Positions 23,177 through 30,564 of a DNA stretch of 64,000 nucleotides are shown in pieces. The notes beneath the pieces were generated by a model. It was not told the origin of the DNA. It ran no database searches and worked only from the letters and a program-made list of their open reading frames with translations. A program made the translations under genes and the position numbers. Origin of the DNA: Streptomyces physcomitrii (GTDB lineage Bacteria > Actinomycetota > Actinomycetes > Streptomycetales > Streptomycetaceae). The stretch covers positions 682,001 through 746,000 of the forward strand of contig NZ_JAAWWP010000001.1 of NCBI RefSeq assembly GCF_012273655.1, given 5' to 3'. Every line of letters starts with the position of its first letter. Positions within the stretch are counted from its first letter, which is position 1.

Positions 23177-24754
23177 ATGAACTTTGGGCTGGACGCGAAG
23201 AAGGCCGCCGAGATTTGCCGGACTGAAATGTACGGGGATTGGTACCGGGATCCGTGGGCGTGGCCGGAGCTGAACTGGATAACCAGCCGACCCGACGATT
23301 TCCCTTGGGCTGAGATTGTCCAAAGAGACGGATCTTTCAGAACGCGCAGGGACCCATGGTTCGAGCCGATCATTGTGCCCAAGAGTCGCCTTGGCGTACG
23401 CCCCGCCGTCGTAATGTCACTCGACTGCAAAATTGCCTACGCCGCAGCGGTGCATCTAGTGGCAGGAAAGTTGCATGCTGATCTGCCGAACTGGGTTCAC
23501 GGCTGGAGACTTCGCAACGGTCCAGACCTGGTGAATAACGGCAACGAATGGAAAGACTATATGTCTTTCTTCGAAAACCGTGAACAGAGCTCAGCGTTTG
23601 CCCTGGGAACCGACATCACATCATTCTTCGCCTCCATCAGCGTAGATAGGATGGCGAGCATCGTCTACGACGACGCGGGAAAGAATGCCGGATCCCAGCT
23701 CATAGAGCATATCCTCCACAAGCATGACCAAATGTCGTCACGGAGCGGACTCCCTCAGCGCAGTTGGCCATCCGCAATCCTCGCCAACCGCTACATGACG
23801 CCGCTGGATGACTCGATCTCAAAGAGGCTCGGACGAGGGGTTCTGACTGGCGCAGTCAGATGGATGGATGACATATACGTCACCGGCGAAGAAGAGCAAC
23901 TCTACCGATTCTTCTTGGACTTCCAAGGGCGAGTACGGGAGCTAGGCCTGGAGGCGAATGCCTCCAAGAGTAACCTCGCTCCTATCAAGGATATACAGCA
24001 AGACGTCTTGCTTGATGCCCTCAAAGAGCTTCCCGTTCCCATGAAGCGTCGACTTATCCTGAACGGATTCGGTTCCGACGTTAAGGCAACTCCAGTTGAA
24101 GAAGTTGACCTCACCGAACTAAAAAGTATCGAGTCGGCCGCCCTTATTAACCCCCACCTGCTACCGAGCACTTCGATCAATCGAGTGCTTGTAACCTTGC
24201 GAAAGCATAATCACTATGCCAGCTTTGAAGAATGGCTGCTGGCAGCTGTCCGGCTATCGCATGTCGCTGACAGGCTCGGGAGATATTTCCGGGACGCAAT
24301 AAAGGAAGATCGAGACCTTCTGGACAAGTACTGCGCTTGGCTGAGCAGTTTCCATGAAGCTCCATGGTCAGCGATTCCCTGGGCCTCTGCACAATTCGCA
24401 CTGGCTGTCCCCGGAGTAAAGAACCGGGAGTTCATTCACCTCATGCAGGACTGGCTCGAAAACAGCACTGACATCCATCAAATTTCCGTCGCAGCCCAGC
24501 GATTGTCACGCCTCGACCCGTCGGCGTGCAAGGACATCATCCGCACTCGAACAGACTCCGAGGCTCGCCCGATATTTCAACGCATCTACGGCCTCGCGCT
24601 TCTATCTGCCCGAGATGACAAGCAGCTCGTCCGGCGCCTCCTCGGAGAGGATGCCCGCAACGTGTTGTCAGCTCAGTACCTCGAAGCAACCAAATATGCG
24701 ATACCGAAAGTTGCTGAAGACTACGACTGGGTCTCCTCCGCGCCCGATCTCTAG
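23177..24754 (+). CDS. Standalone reverse transcriptase, Abi/UG (DRT-like) type
   Basis: 525 residues from ATG 23177, with GGCGGAG just upstream. RT landmarks: VPKSRLGVRPAVVMSLD (67-83), first catalytic Asp in ALGTDITSFFASIS (D146), SGLPQRSWPSAILANRYMTPLD (190-211), the catalytic pair VRWMDDIYV (D231-D232), and LGLEANASKSNL (256-267). Residues 270-525 have no maturase, endonuclease or integrase domain and look helical, as in Abi and UG/DRT defence RTs. Oddities: Trp where YxDD has Tyr, and Arg where GLPQG has Gly. It lies alone between attL of the relic and a terminator, at low G+C. Anti-phage function is inferred from family architecture and context. Confidence 0.82.
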   Translation: MNFGLDAKKAAEICRTEMYGDWYRDPWAWPELNWITSRPDDFPWAEIVQRDGSFRTRRDPWFEPIIVPKSRLGVRPAVVMSLDCKIAYAAAVHLVAGKLHADLPNWVHGWRLRNGPDLVNNGNEWKDYMSFFENREQSSAFALGTDITSFFASISVDRMASIVYDDAGKNAGSQLIEHILHKHDQMSSRSGLPQRSWPSAILANRYMTPLDDSISKRLGRGVLTGAVRWMDDIYVTGEEEQLYRFFLDFQGRVRELGLEANASKSNLAPIKDIQQDVLLDALKELPVPMKRRLILNGFGSDVKATPVEEVDLTELKSIESAALINPHLLPSTSINRVLVTLRKHNHYASFEEWLLAAVRLSHVADRLGRYFRDAIKEDRDLLDKYCAWLSSFHEAPWSAIPWASAQFALAVPGVKNREFIHLMQDWLENSTDIHQISVAAQRLSRLDPSACKDIIRTRTDSEARPIFQRIYGLALLSARDDKQLVRRLLGEDARNVLSAQYLEATKYAIPKVAEDYDWVSSAPDL

Positions 24755-24760
24755 AAAACA

Positions 24761-24791
24761 GCCGCAGGGCCGGTGTCACCAGCCCTGCGGC
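24761..24791 (+). terminator. Terminator of the reverse transcriptase gene
   Basis: GCCGCAGGGC / GCCCTGCGGC, a perfect 10-bp stem with an 11-nt loop, starting 7 bp after the RT stop. It also faces the convergent integrase remnant. Confidence 0.75.
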
Positions 24792-24810
24792 ATGCAGCAC
24801 CACCAGCCAA

Positions 24811-24951
24811 CTACGGCCAATCCAACTCTCGCTCGATCTTCTTGTTCATGACCTCCTCTTGGTCGTAGATACACCCCTCGTAGACGCGGTGGATCACTTC
24901 GGGCGAGTTGCCGACCCGACAGGCGACCTCTGCCGGCTGCACGCGGATAGG
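24811..24951 (-). pseudogene. Integrase C-terminal remnant
   Basis: Reading from about 24951 down to the TAG at 24811 gives ~46 codons including PAEVACRVGNSPEVIHRVYEGC. This aligns with IAEVARRVGNSPEVIHRRYHGC of the intact integrase, including the catalytic Tyr. The frame is closed by TGA at 24952-24954, and no further integrase sequence was recognised upstream. It marks the former int gene of the second element, in the same orientation and order as in the intact AICE. Confidence 0.85.
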
Positions 24952-25075
24952 TCACTAGGCAGCATGGACAAGCGTAGAACTCGTCGTCCGGGAACTCACC
25001 GCCAAGCCCAAGCCGTTCGAGTACCTCCCTGAGTTTGGGTGCACCCTCATCGAACCAACGTAATCGCTTTTCCAT
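24952..25075 (-). pseudogene. 5' fragment of an unidentified gene fused out of frame to the integrase remnant
   Basis: ATG 25075 opens a plausible coding start: MEKRLRWFDEGAPKLREVL, then EFYACPCCL with a CxxC pair. After about 40 codons it runs, in a different frame, into the integrase tail. This looks like a deletion junction near 24950 that joined the first part of one gene to the last part of int. The gene of origin is not recognised; ACPCCL hints at a zinc-binding protein. Confidence 0.5.
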
Positions 25076-25151
25076 GACGCTTCATTTACCGAACCTAACC
25101 GTTCATGGCGATCCCTGCTTTATCTCATGAAGAAACCCGAGCTCTCCATGA

Positions 25152-25310
25152 CTACGGCTTCTTGGAATTCCCGCCATTTCGTCCTATCATAGACCGCATA
25201 AGTTTAAGTAATTCTAGACCATTTTCATGGAGTAGAGTAACCAATGCACCAACGGCTGAAGCTCCTGCAAGAGCCGCGGTAATCAGGGTGGTCATGAGTT
25301 CGGCGTCCAT
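25152..25310 (-). CDS. 52-residue single-pass membrane protein
   Basis: ATG 25310 shares a base with the TAA of the upstream gene (TAATG). The product begins MDAELMTTLITAALAGASAV, has one hydrophobic helix (about 6-27), then a charged helix (LLHENGLELLKLMRSMIGR) and a Lys-rich end. Small size, coupling and topology suggest it works with the preceding four-helix protein. No homologue recognised. Confidence 0.55.
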   Translation of the reverse strand: MDAELMTTLITAALAGASAVGALVTLLHENGLELLKLMRSMIGRNGGNSKKP

Positions 25311-25873
25311 TACTCTGGCCCCCGCTCGCTGAGGTAAGTCGTGAACCCGGCACTTAGCAGTGTGGTGATAAGCAAGATGAACGAATTTCGACCCAGCACC
25401 GCTGGGTCAATATTTTTATCGTCTGCACCGGCGGCAAGGAAGGTTGCGAACAGCAAGACAGCAACATTCCAAAGCGTCCAAAAGAGAGGAACACTTTTAG
25501 CTCGCATGTGTGCCTGCGCGATCGCCGAAGCCGCGAGACCCATACATACGATGTACAAGTCGGCTCGGGCGCAAAACTCGAAGAACCCCGGAGCCTGATG
25601 ATTCTTCAGGGAAGTCTCTTGAACTAGTTGCGCAATTGGCGGAAGAATCGCAAAAACAACTGCGCACATGAACCATGTGCCGAGCTTCTGTAAAGGCGTA
25701 TGCTCAGGCTCGGAGGCACTCCCCGGCACTGGCTGGGCGCTACCGGCACCAGAACTTCCATCTTGATGCGGAATGGTGGGATTAGTTGCATTTGCCCCTT
25801 GGTGTGAGGCGGGTGGAGGTGGAGTGGACAACTCGTCGAGTCCTCGATTCAGCGCTTCTTCGTCGACATCCAT
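25310..25873 (-). CDS. Membrane protein with a disordered N-terminus, unknown function
   Basis: 187 residues from ATG 25873. The first ~60 are acidic then Pro/Ser/Gly-rich. Four hydrophobic helices follow: TWFMCAVVFAILPPIAQLV, ADLYIVCMGLAASAIAQAH, LFWTLWNVAVLLFATFLAAG, FILLITTLLSAGFTTYL. There are no known catalytic residues. It is translationally coupled to the 52-residue gene. Lower G+C than neighbours and location in the relic element suggest cargo. A membrane-acting defence effector is one possibility, without direct evidence. Confidence 0.55.
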   Translation of the reverse strand: MDVDEEALNRGLDELSTPPPPASHQGANATNPTIPHQDGSSGAGSAQPVPGSASEPEHTPLQKLGTWFMCAVVFAILPPIAQLVQETSLKNHQAPGFFEFCARADLYIVCMGLAASAIAQAHMRAKSVPLFWTLWNVAVLLFATFLAAGADDKNIDPAVLGRNSFILLITTLLSAGFTTYLSERGPE

Positions 25874-26083
25874 CTTTTACCGCAACCAGGTTGCCCTCGT
25901 CTCAACTTCAAGAAAGACGGATGAGGGGGCGCCGCTCCCGTACACGCCCTCCCCGCGCTTCAGGGTGCCCCTAGCCACGGTCTGCCGGGTTCAGTGTCGC
26001 GTCACGCAGAGTACTCCGGGCAGGTCTTCATGGGAGCAGGATGCTGCAACAGTGCCCCGCACTGAGCAAGTTGCGCATGATAC

Positions 26084-26095
26084 GCGATAGAGATC
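26084..26095 (+). repeat. Candidate arm-type site, right end of relic element
   Basis: GCGATAGAGATC, same as 23012-23023, 70 bp before the third att core. The rest of 25874-26165 holds no gene that I can support. Confidence 0.45.
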
Positions 26096-26165
26096 AGGTG
26101 GTGAATCAGCCACTTGCGACGTACTGCCTGGTCATTGCCACTTTAGAAGATTCTCTTGGTGTGCC

Positions 26166-26208
26166 CTCCGGAGCTGTGTGTGCAGGTTCGAATCCTGCCG
26201 GGGGCACT
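26166..26208. repeat. Third att core (attR of the relic element)
   Basis: Matches the 43-bp core with two C-to-T changes (positions 10 and 16 of the repeat). It probably carries the 3' end of the original, pre-integration tRNA-Arg gene or of an older insertion. Confidence 0.88.
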
Positions 26209-26224
26209 TCGTACGAGGTGCCAT

Positions 26225-26264
26225 AACGCCCCGCCGTCAGGGATTTCCCTGAATGCGGGGCGTT
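26225..26264 (+). terminator. Hairpin after the third att core, probably the displaced tRNA terminator
   Basis: AACGCCCCGC / GCGGGGCGTT with an inner CAGGGA/TCCCTG stem, 17 bp past the core. It is unrelated to the hairpins inside the two elements, as expected for the chromosome's own tRNA terminator. Confidence 0.65.
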
Positions 26265-26632
26265 TGCGCGTGCGCAGTCGAACATGGCTCGGACCCGCTG
26301 ATTGTCAGTGATCACGGGCGACGACCTGGAGTTGGTCTACCCACTCTGCGGCCGGGATGGCTTAATCCTTCTCTGCGTCTTCAAGGCGGCTCGCTACGCC
26401 GGTCGCGCGGCTGGAGTGAACGCCGTGGTGGGGAAGAAGCCCGCTGTGCTGGGGCGGTCGGCTCCACGGCTCTAGCCGCCTCCCCAGTTCGGGTCTCGCG
26501 TCGAGCAAGATCAGGGGCCATTTGGGCCAGCAGATGGGTGTGGATGCGCGTGCTGGAAGCCAGGACGACAGGGTCGCCGCTGCGCCCGGGCGGGCAGTAG
26601 CACTCGGAGCCCTGTCCATCCCCACCTGGCTA
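26265..26632. other. Gap without a supportable gene
   Basis: Short open frames exist on both strands but none shows a ribosome-binding site or a recognisable domain. It may contain decayed sequence at the old right boundary. Confidence 0.4.
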
Positions 26633-27433
26633 TCAGGGGCCCCGCTTGAAGAGCTCAAAGACGGGAAGATAGCGCGTGCAATTGCTGCCGAAAAGGACCA
26701 TGAGGATCAATACGGCCCAAGCGGTTCCTGCCGTAACTGTCGCGATGTCTGGAAGGCCAAGGGAGGCCAGCCCGACGAAGCTTCCGGCGATCAGGACAAC
26801 TGCGGCTGCTACCCGGAGTACCTCTCGGTCGCGAACCGGCTTCATGCCCTCCAGTAATGGCTTGGGGAGAAGTGCTCCGGTGTGGCCGTTCACGTGCTGC
26901 TCAGCGATCGTCACAGCCAAGCCGGCAATCTCGCTGAGCGCTTCCGCATGGGGACTGTGATCGAGGGCAGCCTCCACTTCGCGCAACTTGGCCACCACCT
27001 GGCCCGCGTATACCCGCACTTCTCGCCGACGGTGAGAAAGGAAGGCGACGACTCCCGAGCGGCGATGCGCCCGCATCACGGCCCCTTCAAGACGGCGCAG
27101 CACGATCCCAACCGCGAACAGCTTCTCCGCACGCCGGGCGTGGTCGGCCTCATATGCTTCCGTACAGGCGCGAATCGTTGCCTTGCATTCCAAGGTGGCC
27201 TGGTTGCGGATGAATGGAACACTCGCGCCTCTCGTCTTCACACACAGCTTCATGAGCAACGCAACCGAGATTGTCCAGGCAAGCAACCAGAACCAATGCT
27301 GGTCCTGATCGCGGTAGAAAACCAGCACGATCGCGAAGTACGCGACCACAACGTAAGCGAGCGTGCTCGCAGCAGGCATGAATATGACGCACGGGGCTTC
27401 CGCTGCGGACGCATGCCGTAGAGCAAGCTTCAT
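26633..27433 (-). CDS. Membrane protein of unknown function
   Basis: 266 residues from ATG 27433 (weak ribosome-binding site). There are two helices near the N-terminus (STLAYVVVAYFAIVLVFY; WFWLLAWTISVALLMKL), a ~130-residue cytoplasmic helical section rich in Arg/Ala/Glu, and two helices near the C-terminus (LRVAAAVVLIAGSFVGLASLG; TAGTAWAVLILMVLFG). No motif recognised. It is the first plausible gene beyond the tandem elements. Confidence 0.55.
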   Translation of the reverse strand: MKLALRHASAAEAPCVIFMPAASTLAYVVVAYFAIVLVFYRDQDQHWFWLLAWTISVALLMKLCVKTRGASVPFIRNQATLECKATIRACTEAYEADHARRAEKLFAVGIVLRRLEGAVMRAHRRSGVVAFLSHRRREVRVYAGQVVAKLREVEAALDHSPHAEALSEIAGLAVTIAEQHVNGHTGALLPKPLLEGMKPVRDREVLRVAAAVVLIAGSFVGLASLGLPDIATVTAGTAWAVLILMVLFGSNCTRYLPVFELFKRGP

Positions 27434-27821
27434 TCGCGGTGGAATGGGCCACTATCCGTAGCCGAGCCGATCAAGGTCAGAACGGAGTTCAGCTATCGCT
27501 TCGTCGCCCCGCGCCGCGCGCGCCGGCGCCACCCCGCCGGTAACGATTTGTGGAGACTCATGGCCGCGAGCATGCCACTAGGCACCGACAACGGTGCTTG
27601 ACACTGGTGCCGGGCATACGGCTCTCCAGTCGGGCAGGCACTGCCCCGCGTCAAGGTGGAGTCGGGCACCGAACAAGCGGCGAAAGCGGCAGCGGAGTCC
27701 CTCAAAGATGCCGGGCTGCACGGGCACAAGTACTCCGCCGCACTGTCCGGGCTGCGGCGCCGGGGCGCCGGTCCCGGCTGTGCGGCGGCCTACTCGAAGG
27801 ATGGGCTCGGTGGACTTGAGG
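27434..27821. other. Gap with a possible gene remnant on the plus strand
   Basis: From about 27603 one plus-strand frame reads LPRVKVESGTEQAAKAAAE...GLHGHKYSAALSGLRRRG with coding-like composition, but it follows a TGA and lacks a start. It could be the 3' part of a lost gene. I do not assign it a function. Confidence 0.3.
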
Positions 27822-28142
27822 CTATGCCGCGTCAGTCGAGGCGCCGTCATCGCCGCCCGGGCGGTTCTCGTTTCGGGCCATCTCCACGGTGAGGCCAGCC
27901 GTCAGCAAAAGGGCGAGAAGAGACGCGGCGTCCGGGCGGATGGCACCGAGGCGGACTATCCCGTCGCCTCGCACATTCACACCGGCCTTGAGGGCAGGGA
28001 AGTCGGCGCTGAGTCCCAGGGCCATGAGCTGCTCAGCCAGCGCGTCCGTGCTCTGTCGCGCGGCAGACCAGCCGCGTACGTACGGCACCGCCGGGTCCGA
28101 AATCTCCGCTTGAGGCATGCACACGCCTTGCGCGTCCGTCAT
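27822..28142 (-). CDS. Small hypothetical protein
   Basis: 106 residues from ATG 28142. Soluble, with ALAEQLMALGLSADFPALKAGVNVRGDGIVRLGAIRPDAASLLALLL, which echoes the upstream protein (GLDREFPYLRADLNAFGYGVIELGRVSPETAERLAELL). The two are therefore related tandem proteins, coupled by an ATGA overlap. No function known. Similar small pairs occur near XRE-family regulators in Streptomyces, as here. Confidence 0.6.
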   Translation of the reverse strand: MTDAQGVCMPQAEISDPAVPYVRGWSAARQSTDALAEQLMALGLSADFPALKAGVNVRGDGIVRLGAIRPDAASLLALLLTAGLTVEMARNENRPGGDDGASTDAA

Positions 28143-28384
28143 CCCCTCTTCTCCATCTGCTCGGACGAAGCCGCGCAGTCCATAGGGGACAGCGCGAGCC
28201 TCAGCAGCTCGGCCAAGCGCTCGGCCGTTTCCGGGGACACGCGGCCGAGTTCGATGACGCCGTAGCCGAAGGCATTCAGATCCGCGCGCAGGTACGGGAA
28301 TTCCCTGTCCAACCCAGCGGCGGTGAGAACGTCTCGTAGAGCGACGACCGCGTCTCGCGCCTCGTACCACTCACGACTGTCCAG
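28139..28384 (-). CDS. Small hypothetical protein, start uncertain (CTG or lost ATG)
   Basis: 81 residues. The coding frame is clear (WYEARDAVVALRDVLTAAGLD, then FGYGVIELGRVSPETAERLAEL) and ends in TGA overlapping the next ATG. An in-frame TGA lies six bases before the CTG at 28384, and no ATG, GTG or TTG lies between that stop and the conserved region, so CTG (product LDSREWYEA...) seems to start it. It is paralogous to the downstream protein. Role unknown. Confidence 0.5.
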   Translation of the reverse strand: MDSREWYEARDAVVALRDVLTAAGLDREFPYLRADLNAFGYGVIELGRVSPETAERLAELLRLALSPMDCAASSEQMEKRG

Positions 28385-28424
28385 CGGCGATCAGCTCGCG
28401 GAGTCGTGCCGGTCGCGGTGCTGT

Positions 28425-28943
28425 TCAGCAGCCACCGGAGAGCTCCCTGCCGTACTGGTCCGCGCGGACGATCAGCGAGTGTGCCGCGACGAACATGGCT
28501 GCCAGCGCGGCGGTCCGAGCCGGGCTCCAGTCCGAGTGCCCTACGGGGGCCCGCAGCCATTCGTAGCGGTCGCCGCTCAGCGCGATCGGGCCGGGCACGA
28601 CGATGTTGCCGCCGATGCCGAGGTACTTGTACGCGAGACAACCGTTGCCGGCATCCTCGGGCAGCATGCGCGCGAATCGCTGCTCCGATTTCGCGGGCAG
28701 GAGGAAGCCGACCTGTCGCGAGGCGTGGTCGACCATGACCGGCCCGAGAGGCAGCCGCCGACGGTCGAGCTGATCGAAGGTCTCCAGGCCGACACGTTCG
28801 TCCAGAACCACCGCGTCGAAGTGTTCCCCCGTCGGCAGGACGCACGGTCGCCGAGGATCGTCCGCCCATACGGCCTTGCACTTCTCCGGCTCGTCCGCCG
28901 CAGCAGCGAGCCAGTCAATGCCGCGTCGTGTCGTCCTCTGCAC
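28425..28943 (-). CDS. Hypothetical protein with prim-pol-like N-terminal resemblance
   Basis: 172 residues from GTG 28943 with GAGGTGAG upstream. The stretch RRPCVLPTGEHFDAVVLDERVGLETFDQL...LGPVMVDHASRQVGFLLP resembles a family of short Streptomyces proteins annotated as prim-pol-like. The D-x-D and GGxH motifs of active primase-polymerases are not present, so enzyme activity is unlikely. It leads the three-gene minus operon 28943-27822, divergent from the XRE regulator. Confidence 0.5.
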   Translation of the reverse strand: MQRTTRRGIDWLAAAADEPEKCKAVWADDPRRPCVLPTGEHFDAVVLDERVGLETFDQLDRRRLPLGPVMVDHASRQVGFLLPAKSEQRFARMLPEDAGNGCLAYKYLGIGGNIVVPGPIALSGDRYEWLRAPVGHSDWSPARTAALAAMFVAAHSLIVRADQYGRELSGGC

Positions 28944-29174
28944 GTCATCTCACCTCGGTCGGTCTGTCCGACGGCACATCCGCCGCCTTGTGCGACAAGC
29001 CTCATACGCACACCCCTGAGCTGGGGAGATGACGAAAGGTGACGGGGAACGATCCGTCACCTCGACCTGCGTCATCCCCCGTCACCCCCGACTTCGCCAC
29101 CTGCGCCGGTGATGCCTTGACTTCGCAGCGTGACGCGGTGAACGGTGGACCGGAACACGGCAAGGGGGGCACCG

Positions 29175-30557
29175 GTGACGAGTGAGGTACAGCCGAGAGC
29201 CGTACTCGTGCAGGCCGCCCGCAAAGGCCGCGGGTGGAGTCAGTCACGGTTGGTGAGCGAACTCCGGCGCCTGGCGGCCCATCGTGGTCAGGCACTCCCG
29301 AGCGACACGAACGTGAAGCGCCGAGTGGCGAGTTGGGAGAACGGGCACAGCAGCCCCGATGAGTTCTACGGCACGCTGCTCTGCGAAGCGCTGGACGTGA
29401 CCGCCGCGCAGCTCGGGTTGATCAGCCCCACCACACAGGACGGTCACCTGCTGGAGACGCGCTATCCGCCGAGCCCGGAGAGCGCGATCAGCGCGGTGGA
29501 CCAGCTGTGGCGCGCCGACCTCAACGGGTACGAACCGCTGCTCCTCTCGGAGACTTCCGCCGCCGCTTGGAGCGAGGCGTCCTTGCGCTGGCTGGTGGCG
29601 CCCGAGCCCGCGTTCCCCGCCGAGCCGGTCGATGGACGCGTGCGCGTAGGGCTCTCAGATGTGGCCACGGTGAAGACGACGAGCGAGATGTTCGCCACCC
29701 TGGACGACCGCTTCGGAGGTGAGCACGCCCGGCACGCAGTGATCCACTACCTCAGCCGTGATGTGGCACCGCTGCTCAAGGGCCAGTACAAGGAGTCCGT
29801 AGGACGAGCCCTGTTCTCAACGGTCGCTGAGGCGACGCTCCTCGCGGGCTGGATGGCGTACGACTCCTGTCATCACGGCCTCGCGCAGCGGTACTTCCTC
29901 CAGGCGCTGCGGCTCGCCCAGGACGGCGACGACCGCCGACTCGCGGGCAGCATCCTGTCCGCCATGAGCCACCAGGCCACGTTCCTCGGGAAGTACACCG
30001 AGGCCGCCACGCTCGCCCGAGCGGCGCGGATGGGCATCTCGGGGGTGGCCACTCCGACATTGATGGCCCAGTTCCACGCCATGGAGGCCCGCGCGCTGGC
30101 TCGAACCGGCGACCGGCAGGCATGCGAAACGGCGCTCGCGGAGGCAGCGAGCGCGCTGGAGCGCCGGAACGACACTCACGAGCCCGAGTGGATCACGTAC
30201 TTCGACGAGGCGGAGCTGGCGGCCGAGGCCGCGCACTGCTTCCGTGATGTCAACAGCGCCCGCCGGGCCGTCGCCAATGCCGAGAACGCCATGAGCGGCA
30301 GCCATGTGCGGAGCGACTTCTTCGCGACCATGGTGCTGGCGGACGCGCACCTTCGCGCGGGCGATGCGGAAGAGGCCTGCCGCGTGGCACTGGACGCGCT
30401 CGACCTCGGCGAACAGCTCGAATCCGCGCGCTGCGTCAGCTATCTCGCGGAGTTCCGGCAGCATCTCGGATCGGTCGGTGAGACGGCCTTCGTCCGCGAC
30501 TTCCACGACGAGGCCGCCGACCACAGGTTGTGGATCGCTGCCGGGCGTGCAGCGTGA
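29175..30557 (+). CDS. XRE-family regulator with TPR-like C-terminus
   Basis: 460 residues from GTG 29175, preceded by AAGGGGGG. The N-terminal ~80 residues contain a lambda-repressor-like helix-turn-helix (WSQSRLVSELRRLA; NVKRRVASWENGHSSPDEFYGTLL). The remainder is helical repeats of the TPR type (LFSTVAEATLLAGWMAYDSCHHGLAQRYFLQALRLAQ; LARAARMGISG; MLADAHLRAGDAEEACRVALDAL). Such Streptomyces proteins usually repress or activate the divergent small genes (here 28943-27822), often in response to a peptide or ligand. Specific target inferred only. Confidence 0.8.
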   Translation: MTSEVQPRAVLVQAARKGRGWSQSRLVSELRRLAAHRGQALPSDTNVKRRVASWENGHSSPDEFYGTLLCEALDVTAAQLGLISPTTQDGHLLETRYPPSPESAISAVDQLWRADLNGYEPLLLSETSAAAWSEASLRWLVAPEPAFPAEPVDGRVRVGLSDVATVKTTSEMFATLDDRFGGEHARHAVIHYLSRDVAPLLKGQYKESVGRALFSTVAEATLLAGWMAYDSCHHGLAQRYFLQALRLAQDGDDRRLAGSILSAMSHQATFLGKYTEAATLARAARMGISGVATPTLMAQFHAMEARALARTGDRQACETALAEAASALERRNDTHEPEWITYFDEAELAAEAAHCFRDVNSARRAVANAENAMSGSHVRSDFFATMVLADAHLRAGDAEEACRVALDALDLGEQLESARCVSYLAEFRQHLGSVGETAFVRDFHDEAADHRLWIAAGRAA

Positions 30558-30564
30558 GGAAGCG

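Larger units (their letters stand above)
22852..26208. mobile_element. Decayed second integrative element in tandem
   Basis: 3.36 kb between the central core and a third core copy at 26166-26208. It keeps an attL-type hairpin (22946-22978), its own repeated arm motif GCGATAGAGATC near both ends (23012-23023 and 26084-26095), a plus-strand cargo gene next to attL (reverse transcriptase) and the C-terminal end of a minus-strand integrase (24811-24951). Replication and transfer genes are gone. The arrangement att, cargo, int tail copies that of the intact AICE. Confidence 0.8.

Noticed and set aside
23177..24754. Group II intron or retron around the reverse transcriptase
   Set aside because: No maturase or HNH domain follows the RT, no domain V-like RNA end was seen, and no msr/msd-type inverted repeat structure was recognised upstream.
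26253..26600. Genes in the 350 bp after the third att core
   Set aside because: Overlapping frames on both strands with no ribosome-binding site or domain.
27594..27850. A gene on the plus strand between 27.6 and 27.85 kb
   Set aside because: Coding-like stretch but no start after its upstream stop, and no recognised family; kept only as a possible remnant.
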